A stretch of DNA of 64,000 bases from a virus: positions 1 through 64,000 of the IMG/VR virus record IMGVR_UViG_3300023174_000039; one strand, 5' to 3'. The notes under the pieces were generated by a model, which was given only the letters and a program-made list of their open reading frames with translations, was not told the origin of the DNA and ran no database searches. The first letter of the stretch is position 1. Each line of letters starts with the position of its first letter. The position numbers and the translations under genes were made by a program. This document shows, piece by piece, positions 7,033 through 16,110 of the stretch.

Positions 7033-8986
7033 GTTTAGGTCTTGACCAAGTACCACTGCCTGTCCACGGTAGCCTAAACGTAAATTCCTTACCAAATTCA
7101 ATTGGTGGATGGTCCTGACCGTCTATAAAAATCTCATGGTCAAAATCTGCAGTCCACTCACCACTGCTGTTGATGTTGAACTGATATCTGGCTCGATAGT
7201 AACTGTTTATTCTTGGCAAATTAAAAGCACCCAGTTCTTGTGTGTCATGTGCAGGGTCAAATTTTAAATCAAGTTCATACGGGCCCAACGCCAACCACAA
7301 CACACGAAGCAGCGGCCAGATTTCGTTGACCACAGTGACATTCAATGGATGGTCATCAATTTTAATAATGTTAAAATCAAACTGTTCATATGGTATATCT
7401 GTAATGATATTTTCAGGATCGTAACTGAGCGTGTAGTGTTCAGGCTTTTCCAGTCCTGGGCGCTCGTTCAGTGTTTCGTATGTTACACTGCGATTCTTAA
7501 TAAGATGATTGAGAATAACGTTGACAGACTTGTAGCGTATGAGACGTTGAAAAATAGTGTTGGTATAGTCGTCAGTTTTCCATTGATGTGTTAGATTGTG
7601 GTTGGAAATGCCAAATTTTGATCTTTCATAGTTCAGAGGAGTGTCCATGCCAATTTGGCAAGTGCCAAAACTACGCCCAAAAATATTACAATTACGTGTG
7701 CGCCACAACAAGGTCATGGTGTCAGCAACATCATTATATCCCTCGCCAGGAAATCCCACAAACCAATTTGTGTGTGACCGAATTCCTACAGTGGTAAAGT
7801 CTTTGAGATTTTGTTCTATATCATTGCGTTTGACATTCTTTTTCATGACGTCCAACACATGCTGGCTTCCTGACTCTACACCAAAACTCAGCATGTTGCA
7901 GCCACCGTTTTTGAGATCATTAATGTAGTCGAGATCCATGCGCCCGTCACATCTGGCGTACCCCATCCAACTCAGATGAATGTTTCGTTCAACCAATCCT
8001 TTTGCAAATGCACTTAGTTCTTTTAAATTGCCATTGATCAAACTGTCAATAAACCACACGCTGTCAATGCCCAAGGTTTTGTATTGGTGTTCTAATTCAT
8101 CCAGTATGTTGTTTGCTTGTCGGCCGCGGTATCTCCAAAATGTTGTTTCACTGCAAAACTGACATTTGGCCACACACCCGCGACTCAGTTCAGCACTTAC
8201 TCCATTTTGTTGATACAATGATAAATCTAAATCAGAGTAGTCTGGGTACGGCAAGCTGTCAAGATCAATACGTATGCTCTTGTCATGCACAAGGAATTTT
8301 TCAGTAACAGGAATGTTATTCTCAATCTTCTCCATCAAGTCCAAGAAAATTGCTTCGCCCTCTCCTACCACAATGTGGTCAATGATATCGGTGTTTTCTA
8401 TTTTTTCTTGAATAGCAGTTGGGCCGCCTGCTATAATAATAGTGTCGGGCAGCCTGCTACGAATTTGATTGATCATCCAGGTCGTGGCTTTGTTGCTGGT
8501 GGTAAAAATACTGAAGCCCATGACATCTGGTTTGAACGCCACAATCTTGTCAAGGTATTCATTCAGTATAGGTTCAATAAGAGGATGTACATCGGTGTAA
8601 TAACTGTCAGTGGTCCACACCCAGTCCTTGTATCCACTCCAGTACGCTTGATCTATTTTTGAATAACACACAGCATTGATATCGTATGCAACTGTTTCAA
8701 ATCCGCTATCTCGGCTGAGTGCAGTTATTCTAGCCAAATTGTAAGGAGGGATGTACGGAGCCCATTCAGGTAAAATAGCCAATGCCACACGAGTTTTTCG
8801 TGTCACTTGCCGATTGACCACTACCTGGGTTAGATTTTTTTGGGGCTTTGATCGGCCTGCACTGTCTAATTGCAATGCTTTGAGCATGGCCAAATCTCGA
8901 GCACCACCGTCGCTGTTGTTTACTATCTTGGTTAAATCAGGCTCAACTTTATCTGAAGTGGTCAATATATCAAATATTTTATTCAT
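7016..8986 (-). CDS. B12-binding-type radical SAM protein
   Basis: 656 aa. Residues 60-230 resemble a cobalamin-binding-type Rossmann domain (FKPDVMGFSIFTTSN, IIIAGGPTAIQE, VVGEGEA), without an obvious DxHxxG cobalt ligand. A radical SAM core follows with C271-x3-C275-x2-C278 in SRGCVAKCQFC, then FIDSLINGN, GVESGSQHVLDVMKKN and WFVGFPGEG. The last 200 residues have no clear match. Families with this layout carry out methylations, ring closures or methylthiolations. It is one of seven radical SAM proteins in the window. A TGTAAATA motif sits four bases before its ATG. The function is unknown; the fold is confident. Confidence 0.85.
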   Translation of the reverse strand: MNKIFDILTTSDKVEPDLTKIVNNSDGGARDLAMLKALQLDSAGRSKPQKNLTQVVVNRQVTRKTRVALAILPEWAPYIPPYNLARITALSRDSGFETVAYDINAVCYSKIDQAYWSGYKDWVWTTDSYYTDVHPLIEPILNEYLDKIVAFKPDVMGFSIFTTSNKATTWMINQIRSRLPDTIIIAGGPTAIQEKIENTDIIDHIVVGEGEAIFLDLMEKIENNIPVTEKFLVHDKSIRIDLDSLPYPDYSDLDLSLYQQNGVSAELSRGCVAKCQFCSETTFWRYRGRQANNILDELEHQYKTLGIDSVWFIDSLINGNLKELSAFAKGLVERNIHLSWMGYARCDGRMDLDYINDLKNGGCNMLSFGVESGSQHVLDVMKKNVKRNDIEQNLKDFTTVGIRSHTNWFVGFPGEGYNDVADTMTLLWRTRNCNIFGRSFGTCQIGMDTPLNYERSKFGISNHNLTHQWKTDDYTNTIFQRLIRYKSVNVILNHLIKNRSVTYETLNERPGLEKPEHYTLSYDPENIITDIPYEQFDFNIIKIDDHPLNVTVVNEIWPLLRVLWLALGPYELDLKFDPAHDTQELGAFNLPRINSYYRARYQFNINSSGEWTADFDHEIFIDGQDHPPIEFGKEFTFRLPWTGSGTWSRPKPTSAQ

Positions 8987-8990
8987 AGTG

Positions 8991-8998
8991 TATTTACA
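8991..8998 (-). promoter_or_regulatory. Possible late promoter TGTAAATA
   Basis: A TAAATA core on the minus strand, four bases from the ATG of the B12-type radical SAM gene. The same octamer precedes the radical SAM gene at 21371. Confidence 0.4.
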
Positions 8999-9039
8999 TC
9001 GTTGTCTCTAGACCATCAAATCAAACGGCTAATTGCCAG

Positions 9040-9068
9040 TTGATTTGTATTTTTGTTTGTGCTAATAT
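9040..9068 (+). promoter_or_regulatory. Early sigma70-type promoter for dNMP kinase
   Basis: TTGATT, 17 bases, TAATAT preceded by TGC; the ATG follows six bases later. Confidence 0.6.
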
Positions 9069-9074
9069 ACAACT

Positions 9075-9605
9075 ATGTCAACAACTCATACATCACATCT
9101 TCCAAAACTGCTAATCATCGGCAATGCTCGTCACGGCAAAGACACTGTGTGCGATATTCTGCGTAAAGAATTTGGTTACTCATTCCGTTCAAGCTCGGAC
9201 TTTTGTGCCGAAAAGTTTATCTACAACGAGCTCAAACTCAAGTACGGTTATACCTCCTATGCCCAGTGTTTTGAAGATCGACACAATCACAGAGCTGAGT
9301 GGTACAACATGATTCATGAATACTGTCGAGATGACTATGCTAGATTGGGTAGAGAAATTTTTGCTGAAAATTCTATCTATTGCGGTCTTCGCAACAAGTC
9401 AGAATTCCATGCTATGAAGAATACACAGGTATTTGATTATGCTGTTTGGGTGGATCGTAGCGACCACTTGCCTGTAGAAGATCGTTCAAGTATGAGCTTG
9501 GAAATTTGGATGGCCGACTACGTGATTGACAACAATGGTGGATTACAAGATCTGCGTCGCAATACCTGTGAATTAATGACCGCACTGTTAAAGATCCACA
9601 GATAG
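9075..9605 (+). CDS. 1: Deoxynucleoside monophosphate kinase (T4 gp1-like)
   Basis: 176 aa. A P-loop IIGNARHGKDT lies at residues 15-25, followed by RSSSDFCAEKF, a substrate-recognition segment of the dNMP kinase family. Downstream, the VWVDRSDH strand and DYVIDNNGG resemble the nucleotide-binding end of such kinases. It would phosphorylate dNMPs from host DNA breakdown to supply phage replication. It is shorter than T4 gp1 (241 aa). It is expressed from its own early promoter; its stop overlaps the convergent HNH-like gene by 18 nt. Confidence 0.75.
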   Translation: MSTTHTSHLPKLLIIGNARHGKDTVCDILRKEFGYSFRSSSDFCAEKFIYNELKLKYGYTSYAQCFEDRHNHRAEWYNMIHEYCRDDYARLGREIFAENSIYCGLRNKSEFHAMKNTQVFDYAVWVDRSDHLPVEDRSSMSLEIWMADYVIDNNGGLQDLRRNTCELMTALLKIHR

Positions 9606-9932
9606 ATCACCAGGTTTCCAGGGTAACGTGCTCTTAGACACTTCTTCTACGCAATTACGACAAATGCACTTTAGATTTTTGACACTAGTGTTGTTTAAGT
9701 TACCATCAACATGATATACTAGAATCTGACTAGAGTATCGGGCCTTAAACCCGCACTTGTCACACACGAGCTTTTTTTTAAATCCTGCGGCTTCCCATCG
9801 TGGGATTCTTTTTTTCAGCCCACGATGCTTCCTTGCACAACTCTCGCATCTGGTACGATAGTGTGCAACATCGTTACGATAATAGTTAACAGCACAAGGC
9901 AGTTGATTGCATGCTTGACAAATGGGTCTCAT
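9588..9932 (-). CDS. HNH-like zinc protein
   Basis: 114 aa with paired cysteines: C-x2-C (CQACNQ) at the N terminus, C-x2-C at RCESCARKH, C-x2-C at VCDKCGFK and C-x3-C-x2-C at the end. An HNH-like stretch LVYHVDGNLNNTSVKNLKCICRNC gives a His-Asn-Asn layout as in beta-beta-alpha-metal nucleases. Similar proteins recur in aquatic T4-like phages next to the sheath gene. It may be a nuclease or a DNA-binding zinc protein. A GCTAAATA motif is four bases upstream of the ATG. Confidence 0.6.
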   Translation of the reverse strand: MRPICQACNQLPCAVNYYRNDVAHYRTRCESCARKHRGLKKRIPRWEAAGFKKKLVCDKCGFKARYSSQILVYHVDGNLNNTSVKNLKCICRNCVEEVSKSTLPWKPGDLSVDL

Positions 9933-9936
9933 ACGG

Positions 9937-9944
9937 TATTTAGC
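9937..9944 (-). promoter_or_regulatory. Possible late promoter GCTAAATA
   Basis: A late-type octamer on the minus strand, four bases before the ATG of the HNH-like gene. The identical octamer precedes 59025 and 60640. Confidence 0.45.
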
Positions 9945-9959
9945 ACCAGGGCCTTTAAT

Positions 9960-9985
9960 AAAGGGTACCGTAACGGCACCTTTTT
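9960..9985 (+). terminator. Rho-independent terminator before the sheath gene
   Basis: An 11-bp stem with one mismatch (AAAGGGTACCG / CGGCACCTTTT), a TAA loop and a T run. It would end plus-strand early transcripts just before the late sheath promoter. Confidence 0.65.
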
Positions 9986-9995
9986 AGCAGTTATC

Positions 9996-10003
9996 TATAA
10001 ATA
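9996..10003 (+). promoter_or_regulatory. Late promoter TATAAATA for the tail sheath
   Basis: Exact T4 late consensus, 24 bases before the sheath ATG, leaving room for an AAAAGGA ribosome site. Confidence 0.75.
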
Positions 10004-10027
10004 TTGTATCTTGAAAAGGAATTGACC

Positions 10028-13000
10028 ATGGCTCTAGTATCACCAGGCGTAGAAGTAACAGTAATTGACGAAAGTCAGTATATCCCTTCTGCAGTAAACA
10101 CAGTACCGTATTTTTTAATCGCTACTGCTCAGAACAAAGTAAGCTCTAACGGTGTTACCGTTGCAGCTGGCACATTGGCAGCCAATGCCAATAAGACTTA
10201 TTTAATCACAAGTCAACGAGATTTGGCAGCCACATTTGGCGTGCCATTCTTCTATAAAACAACCACAGGTACCCCAATCAACGGTTACGAACTCAACGAG
10301 TACGGATTGTTGGCTGCATATTCAGCGTTGGGTATCACAAATCGTTGTTATGTGCAACGGGTTGACATTGACCTAACAGAGCTAACTGCTAGTTTGGTTC
10401 GTCCAACAGGCTCTCCTGCCAATGGCGACTACTGGTTAGACACAGGTACTAGTGTATGGGGTATACAAGAATACAACCAAGAAACCAACACGTTCATGGT
10501 TGAAACTCCAATGATTATTACTGATACTGCTGATGTAGTAGATCCAGACACTGATCCTGCCCCGTTGGCCACAATAGGCAGCATTGGTGACTACGCAGTG
10601 GTCACCTGTTCAGGAACTGCTCACAACACAATTTTTTACAAAAACTCCAACAACACTTGGGTTGAACTAGGTAGTGACGCCTGGAAAACATCTTGGCCCA
10701 CTATTGAAGGAACAGCAACTCCTACCAGTCTGACTGCTGCCTCAAGTATGTTTATCAATGACAGTGAAATATTTGTTCCGGCTTCTCCAAATAACACAGT
10801 GGCTGGCTTTGCAGGTGCAATCAATACTGCCTCCATTACCGGTGTTACTGCTGCCGCAGTAAGTGGTAAACTTTACATGTATGCTGATTCAACTGCTACC
10901 AATGATACTTCAACCCTGAATGGTGGTGTAATTTCCATTCAAACAGGGGCTTCAGCAGGCGCCGCATTGTTGACTGCTTTGGGAATTGACACAGGTGAAT
11001 TTAGAGCTCCTAACTATTTGCCATCATACAGTTATCAAGCACCACGTTGGGCAGTTGGGCAAACAGCACCAGCACCAACTGGGTCAGTTTGGAACAACCT
11101 TAGCCCAGCCAACAATGGACTGAGTTTACGAGTCAAGAAATACAGCACATCACTTGGTTCATTTATTACACAAGCATGTCCGGCATACTACTCAGATACT
11201 CAGGCAATTTATGCATTAGACCCAACAGGCGGTGGTAAAAACATTCCAGTTGGCACAACATATGTGTTATATGATGCTGGTTCGTACGGTAACCCGATCC
11301 CAACAGCTGAGTTTGAGATACTAGAAAGATATGCACTGGGTGCCACAATCATCACTGGAAATGTAACTAATCCAGTATTTGCGTCAGGAAACAGTTTTGA
11401 AATCTACGCAACAGAACCTGGCCAACCTGGTAACACATTTGGAACAGCTACCTTAACAGGAACTACACCAAGTGCATTTATCACAGCATTGAGTGCCGCT
11501 GCCATTCCTAATGTAAGTGCAAGCGTCAATAGCTCGGGCGCCCTGGTGATCACACATGCCACTGGTGGATCAGTCACATTGAAAAATATTTCAGGAACTC
11601 CTGTAACAGTAGCTGGATTCACGCCGGCTGTGGAAGGTGTTAGACCTACGCCAAAGCTGGCTGATGCAGTTACTTTGAGCAACTGGGTTGGTGCTCCAAC
11701 ATTCACATATACTGCCAGTAGCACAACACCTGACCAGGATCCAGTGAATGGTCGTTTATGGTATTATAGCACAGTTAGCGATGCTGATATCATGATTCAA
11801 AACAACGGACAATGGATTGGTTATCAAAATTGTACCAACGATGTTCGTGGATTTTCTCTAAATCTTACCAATGCCAGCGGCCCAATTATTGCAGCCACTG
11901 CACCAAAAACACAAAATAACACAGCTTTGTCTCCATTGGTACTGGGTGATTTGTGGATTGACACTAGCGATTTAGAAAATTATCCTAAATTGTATCGCTG
12001 GCAACCAGTTGACGGTGTTAATCAGTGGGTAGAGATTGACACAACTGACCAGGTTACACAAAGTGGTATCTTGTTTGCAGATGCACGTTGGGCACCAAAC
12101 GGCACAACTGATCCTGTAATGGATGCTATTCCCACTATCAACAGTTTGTTGACCAGTAATTATTTAGACCTAGATGCTCCAAATCCAGCACTATATCCAC
12201 AAGGCATGCTGTTGTTTAACACACGTCGCTCAGGATACAATGTCAAGAGTTTCCAGAGCAACTATTTCAATGCAACCAAATACCCAGCAGATCCTTGGGT
12301 AAATGTCACAAGCTACAGCATTGGAAGTTATGTCAGCTATTCAGGAACAAATTACATTTCGTTGCAGAACTTTAATCGTAACAATGTTCCGGGCACAACT
12401 GCATTCTGGACGCCAGTTACACAAACCAGCACATGGTTAACAGCCAGTGGCAACAGAGACACAGGTGCAATGTGGTCAGGTCGTCAAGCACAACGTCAGT
12501 TGGTTGTTCAAGCAATGAAAGCCGGTCTTGATGGTAGCTCAGCGGCACGTGAAGAACAAGCACAATTCAGTTTGATTGCCGCTACTGCTTACCCTGAGTT
12601 GATTCCCAACATGGTTGCACTCAGCAATGAACGCAACAACACATTGTTTGTGGTTGGTGACACACCAATGCGCCTTGAAGGCAACGGCACTGCACTAGCA
12701 GCCTGGGCGACCAACAATGGTGGATTAGGATTCCCAAGTGAGGACGGCTTGTTGACTGCTAGCCAGTACCTGGGTACATTCTGGCCAAGTTGCCAGACCA
12801 CAGACACAACTGGTAACCCAGTGGTGACAGCACCAAGTCACATGATGATGCGTACTATTATCCGCAGTGATGCAGTGAGCTATCCTTGGTTAGCACCTGC
12901 TGGCACACGTCGTGGTGTAGTTGACAATGCTGTTGCAATTGGTTATATTGATGCCATGTCAGGTGAATTCCAGCAGATCAATGTTGGCCAAGGACTACGT

Positions 13001-13426
13001 GATGTGCTGTATGAAAACGATATCAACCCAATCACCTTTATCCCAGGTGTGGGCATTACCAACTTTGGTAACAAGACCACAACCAGTGTTACTAGTGCGC
13101 TGGATCGTATCAACGTATCACGACTGGTTGCGTTCTTGCGTGGCAGACTTGAAGAAATTGGTAAACTGTATCTGTTTGAACCCAATGACGACATCACCCG
13201 CGCTGAAATTACTAACACAGTCAACTCATTGATGATTGACTTGATAGCAAAACGCGGTATCTATGACTACTTGGTGGTTTGTGACTTGAGCAACAATACT
13301 CCAGCACGTATTGATCGCAACGAGTTGTGGGTTGACATTGCTATTGAGCCAGTGAAAGCAGTGGAATTTATCTATATTCCTTTGCGTATCAAGAACACTG
13401 GTGAAATATCAGGACAAGCAGCCTAA
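10028..13426 (+). CDS. 18: Tail sheath protein gp18
   Basis: 1132 aa. The start SPGVEVTVIDESQY and the C-terminal half (EEQAQFSLIAATAYPELIPNM, ISRLVAFLRGRLEEIGKLYLFEPND, PVKAVEFIYIPLRI) are diagnostic of T4-type contractile sheath. T4 gp18 is 659 aa, so this one is much enlarged. The extra mass lies in the middle as several beta-rich inserts. Residues 757-800 look like a CBM5/12-type sugar-binding module (WVNVTSYSIGSYVSYSG...FWTPVT). I start at the ATG preceded by AAAAGGA, eight codons after an alternative ATG that lies beside the promoter. The subunit contracts to drive the tube into the cell. Confidence 0.92.
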   Translation: MALVSPGVEVTVIDESQYIPSAVNTVPYFLIATAQNKVSSNGVTVAAGTLAANANKTYLITSQRDLAATFGVPFFYKTTTGTPINGYELNEYGLLAAYSALGITNRCYVQRVDIDLTELTASLVRPTGSPANGDYWLDTGTSVWGIQEYNQETNTFMVETPMIITDTADVVDPDTDPAPLATIGSIGDYAVVTCSGTAHNTIFYKNSNNTWVELGSDAWKTSWPTIEGTATPTSLTAASSMFINDSEIFVPASPNNTVAGFAGAINTASITGVTAAAVSGKLYMYADSTATNDTSTLNGGVISIQTGASAGAALLTALGIDTGEFRAPNYLPSYSYQAPRWAVGQTAPAPTGSVWNNLSPANNGLSLRVKKYSTSLGSFITQACPAYYSDTQAIYALDPTGGGKNIPVGTTYVLYDAGSYGNPIPTAEFEILERYALGATIITGNVTNPVFASGNSFEIYATEPGQPGNTFGTATLTGTTPSAFITALSAAAIPNVSASVNSSGALVITHATGGSVTLKNISGTPVTVAGFTPAVEGVRPTPKLADAVTLSNWVGAPTFTYTASSTTPDQDPVNGRLWYYSTVSDADIMIQNNGQWIGYQNCTNDVRGFSLNLTNASGPIIAATAPKTQNNTALSPLVLGDLWIDTSDLENYPKLYRWQPVDGVNQWVEIDTTDQVTQSGILFADARWAPNGTTDPVMDAIPTINSLLTSNYLDLDAPNPALYPQGMLLFNTRRSGYNVKSFQSNYFNATKYPADPWVNVTSYSIGSYVSYSGTNYISLQNFNRNNVPGTTAFWTPVTQTSTWLTASGNRDTGAMWSGRQAQRQLVVQAMKAGLDGSSAAREEQAQFSLIAATAYPELIPNMVALSNERNNTLFVVGDTPMRLEGNGTALAAWATNNGGLGFPSEDGLLTASQYLGTFWPSCQTTDTTGNPVVTAPSHMMMRTIIRSDAVSYPWLAPAGTRRGVVDNAVAIGYIDAMSGEFQQINVGQGLRDVLYENDINPITFIPGVGITNFGNKTTTSVTSALDRINVSRLVAFLRGRLEEIGKLYLFEPNDDITRAEITNTVNSLMIDLIAKRGIYDYLVVCDLSNNTPARIDRNELWVDIAIEPVKAVEFIYIPLRIKNTGEISGQAA

Positions 13427-13430
13427 TGAA

Positions 13431-13458
13431 ATTGGCGGGTGATTTTTCACTCGCCAAT
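13431..13458 (+). terminator. Strong hairpin between sheath and tube genes
   Basis: A 12-bp stem (ATTGGCGGGTGA / TCACTCGCCAAT, one G-U pair) with a TTTT loop. No U-run follows, so it may attenuate or protect the sheath mRNA rather than terminate cleanly. The tube gene has its own promoter right after it. Confidence 0.5.
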
Positions 13459-13461
13459 TCA

Positions 13462-13469
13462 ACTAAATA
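13462..13469 (+). promoter_or_regulatory. Late promoter ACTAAATA for the tail tube
   Basis: A late-type octamer 24 bases before the tube ATG, followed by an AACAGGAG ribosome site. Confidence 0.6.
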
Positions 13470-13493
13470 AACGTAACAGGAGATACCTACAAA

Positions 13494-14129
13494 ATGTCTA
13501 GTTCATCACTATCAAGAATGTCAGTCCCACTGGGAGGCCAGGCTGATCAGGGCTTGTTGATGCCCAAGCTCAAATATCGCTTCCGCGTATTTTTTGAGAA
13601 CTTTGGCGTGGCAAAACCCACAACAGAATTAACCAAACAAGTAATGACCTTTGCAAGACCTAATTTGAGTTTTGAAGAAGTCACTATTCCAATTTATAAC
13701 TCAACACTGAAGTTGGCCGGTAAACCTACCTGGCAAGACGTTGCCTGCGAAATTCGTGACGACGCCGCTGGTTCAGTTAGCAAGTTAGTTGGCGAGCAAA
13801 TGCAAAAGCAAATGGACTTCTTGGAAATGGCATCAGCCAGTTCTGGTATTGACTACAAGTTCTTGACACGTATTGAAATCCTTGACGGCGGCAACGGTGC
13901 TGCTGATCCAGTGGTTCTTGAGACATGGGAACTGTATGGTTGCTACCTGAAGTCAGCAGACTACGGTCAATTGAGTTATGCCGAAAGTGCAGTTGTTACA
14001 ATTAACTTGGGTATTGCGTATGATAACGCCAACCAAATTCCATCTGGCTCTAACGGTGCTGGTATTGGTGGTGCTATTGGCCGAACATTAGGCGACATTG
14101 TTACAGGTGCCGGCACAACAAACGGCTAA
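13494..14129 (+). CDS. 19: Tail tube protein gp19
   Basis: 211 aa. Typical T4-like tube signatures are LKYRFRVFFENFG near residue 26, VMTFARPNLSFEEVTIPIYNS, KPTWQDVACEIRDDAAG, LDGGNGAADPVVLETWELYGCYL and SYAESAVVTINLGIAYDNA. It polymerises into the inner tube of the contractile tail. It stands next to the sheath gene, as in T4. The glycine-rich C terminus is probably disordered. Confidence 0.9.
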   Translation: MSSSSLSRMSVPLGGQADQGLLMPKLKYRFRVFFENFGVAKPTTELTKQVMTFARPNLSFEEVTIPIYNSTLKLAGKPTWQDVACEIRDDAAGSVSKLVGEQMQKQMDFLEMASASSGIDYKFLTRIEILDGGNGAADPVVLETWELYGCYLKSADYGQLSYAESAVVTINLGIAYDNANQIPSGSNGAGIGGAIGRTLGDIVTGAGTTNG

Positions 14130-14135
14130 TAACTA

Positions 14136-15314
14136 ATGTCATTAGCCACATTTGGTCAACAGATTTTTCAAGGATTCACCGCAGTCAATGGACTGCGTGG
14201 ATACAATCATGCCAACAGAGTTTTTACTCCCAATGGATACGAACTAAAGCCACGCTTTAAGTTCCTGTTCCATGTGGCGTTTACAATCAACACTGCACAA
14301 ATTCCTGCCTTGCGCGGTGCACTTGGACTAACTGATATTTCTAACATTAGTCTCCTGGTCAAAACAGTTGATTTGCCCAAGTATACTATCAACACAGAAA
14401 CTCTAAATCAATACAATCGTAAACGTATTATTCAAACCAAGATCAATTATGATCCGGTGAATATCACATTTCACGATGACGGATCAGATTTAATTCGTAA
14501 CATGTGGTACAACTACTACAGTTACTACTACAAAGATGCCAGCCAGAACTATGGCGCCACCAACAGCACCAATGGTAGCATGGGTGCCGAAGGTAACGGA
14601 ACAAACGGATTTGGGTACAGTGGTCGTGACATTTACAATCAAGACCGTATGGGTGGTGTAAACGATTGGGGTTACATAGGCGAAGCAATCAACGACGGCA
14701 CAACCAGTTCCTCGGGCAAGCCTCCATTCTTTACAGACATAAGAATTTTTGGTTTTGATTATCAACACAAATATGCCGAGTATGTGTTGATTAATCCACT
14801 GATTTCAAATTGGAGTCATGACACATACGATTACAGTCAAGGCAATGGCCTTATGCAACACTCAATGACCATTGCATATGAAACTGTGAAGTACAAACAA
14901 GGTGCCCCTAACACACAGGCACCCGGTTTTGCCAATGCCGCACATTATGACACAACACCAAGTCCATTGGCTCGAGTGGGCGGTACATCTACTATTCTTG
15001 GACAAGGCGGATTGATTCAAGCCGCTGGCGGTATTGCTGAAGACCTGCAGTCTGGTTCAGTACTGGGATTGATTGGTGCGGCACAAAAAGCTGGTACACT
15101 GTATAATACATTCAAAGGCAAAAATCTCAAGAGTATTGCAGTGGCAGAAGCTACAGCAATTGGTACACAAGTTATTCAAGGCAGCTTGCCCGGAGCAGTA
15201 AGAAGTGTGGCCAGCAAAGCTGATGGATTTTTCTTTCCAACAGCTACCACGGCTCGCAACCAAGCCACAGTAAATCAAATCAATAAAAATCAACCAGTGG
15301 GCGGTGGTGTATGA
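14136..15314 (+). CDS. Second tube-superfamily virion protein
   Basis: 392 aa. The N-terminal 150 residues share the tube plan (LKPRFKFLFHVAFTIN, LLVKTVDLPKYTINTETLNQYNRKR, YDPVNITFHDDGSD), followed by a Tyr/Asn/Gly-rich insert, then FDYQHKYAEYVLINPLISNW. Proteins of this superfamily include the T4 tube-initiation proteins gp54 and gp48, and aquatic T4-like phages carry a long gp19 paralogue at this position. It probably joins tube and baseplate or neck. It follows gp19 after 6 nt and overlaps the next start by 4 nt. Confidence 0.65.
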   Translation: MSLATFGQQIFQGFTAVNGLRGYNHANRVFTPNGYELKPRFKFLFHVAFTINTAQIPALRGALGLTDISNISLLVKTVDLPKYTINTETLNQYNRKRIIQTKINYDPVNITFHDDGSDLIRNMWYNYYSYYYKDASQNYGATNSTNGSMGAEGNGTNGFGYSGRDIYNQDRMGGVNDWGYIGEAINDGTTSSSGKPPFFTDIRIFGFDYQHKYAEYVLINPLISNWSHDTYDYSQGNGLMQHSMTIAYETVKYKQGAPNTQAPGFANAAHYDTTPSPLARVGGTSTILGQGGLIQAAGGIAEDLQSGSVLGLIGAAQKAGTLYNTFKGKNLKSIAVAEATAIGTQVIQGSLPGAVRSVASKADGFFFPTATTARNQATVNQINKNQPVGGGV

Positions 15315-15667
15315 GCACGGTAAATTACGCAAATTACAAAAAAGATCTCACAGTACGTGTGTTTGACAGTTTTTACAACTATGACACCAATGTTCCTGCA
15401 GAAGAATATGATATTGTGTATTCATACTTTTCCAGTGTCATGCCCAAAAAAGCCGCAGGAAATTTTACTGTGAGTTTGTTTAGAGTAGCAGAAGACACCA
15501 ATATCCCTGCACTGACACTATTGCAGGTCATGCAGGGTCAAACTGGGTTGAATCTAAATGCCAGTCTAGCTTACTACCTGAATATGATTCGTAGCAGAGC
15601 TACACTTCTTGGTATCAATGCCAGTTCAACACCCAATCAATACGCCGCACGTTTGGTAATACAATGA
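15311..15667 (+). CDS. Conserved-position hypothetical virion protein
   Basis: 118 aa. It starts with ATGA overlapping the previous stop and ends with an ATGA overlap into gp4, so three genes are translationally coupled. The sequence contains EYDIVYSYFSSVM and SLAYYLNMIRSRATLLGI, mostly helical. I do not recognise a family. Its placement between tube-type and head-completion genes suggests a virion assembly role. Confidence 0.6.
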   Translation: MSTVNYANYKKDLTVRVFDSFYNYDTNVPAEEYDIVYSYFSSVMPKKAAGNFTVSLFRVAEDTNIPALTLLQVMQGQTGLNLNASLAYYLNMIRSRATLLGINASSTPNQYAARLVIQ

Positions 15668-16095
15668 GTCGTTGGGCACAAGGTCAATACATAGTGCAAA
15701 ACCCTTCTAAATATGTGGGTCGAGGCACACCTCGTTATAGATCTGGATGGGAACACAGCTTCATGCGTTTTTGCGACACCAACGACAATGTGTTGCAATG
15801 GGCCAGCGAAAGCATTGCCATACCTTACATGAATCCAGTAACAGGCAAAAAAAGCAACTATGTGCCTGACTTCTTGATCACTTATCGTCAAAAGGATAAC
15901 ACTGTCAAGGCCGAGCTGATTGAGATCAAACCAAAAAAGCAAAGTGTTATTGAAAGCAAAATGAGCAGCCGTGACCGTGCTGTGGTAGCAGTTAACTATG
16001 CCAAATGGGGCGCCGCCCAGAAGTGGTGCGCCCGCCAAGGACTTACCTTTAGAGTGATCACCGAAAACGATATGTTTTCCAATGGTCGTAATTGA
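15664..16095 (+). CDS. 4: gp4-like head completion protein (TnsA/PD-ExK fold)
   Basis: 143 aa. YRSGWEHSFMRFCDTNDNVLQW is the signature of T4 gp4 (also called gp50/65), needed to complete heads before tails attach. A nuclease-like triad is visible: Glu in WEHSF, Asp in YVPDFLI and E-x-K in LIEIKPKK, matching the TnsA/PD-(D/E)xK arrangement. It is coupled to the upstream gene by a 4-nt overlap. Whether the nuclease is active is not known from sequence. Confidence 0.82.
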   Translation: MSRWAQGQYIVQNPSKYVGRGTPRYRSGWEHSFMRFCDTNDNVLQWASESIAIPYMNPVTGKKSNYVPDFLITYRQKDNTVKAELIEIKPKKQSVIESKMSSRDRAVVAVNYAKWGAAQKWCARQGLTFRVITENDMFSNGRN

Positions 16096-16097
16096 TC

Positions 16098-16105
16098 CAT
16101 AAATA
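16098..16105 (+). promoter_or_regulatory. Late promoter CATAAATA for gp16
   Basis: A late octamer exactly five bases before the gp16 ATG, predicting transcription start at or next to the start codon. Confidence 0.6.
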
Positions 16106-16110
16106 TCCGC

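Noticed and set aside
10004-10027. Earlier ATG for the sheath gene
   Set aside because: It would start one base after the late promoter octamer, and the conserved SPGVEV start follows the ATG with an AAAAGGA ribosome site.
13431-13458. Sheath-tube hairpin as a riboswitch or frameshift signal
   Set aside because: It lies after the sheath stop codon, has no slippery sequence before it and is a simple stem-loop.
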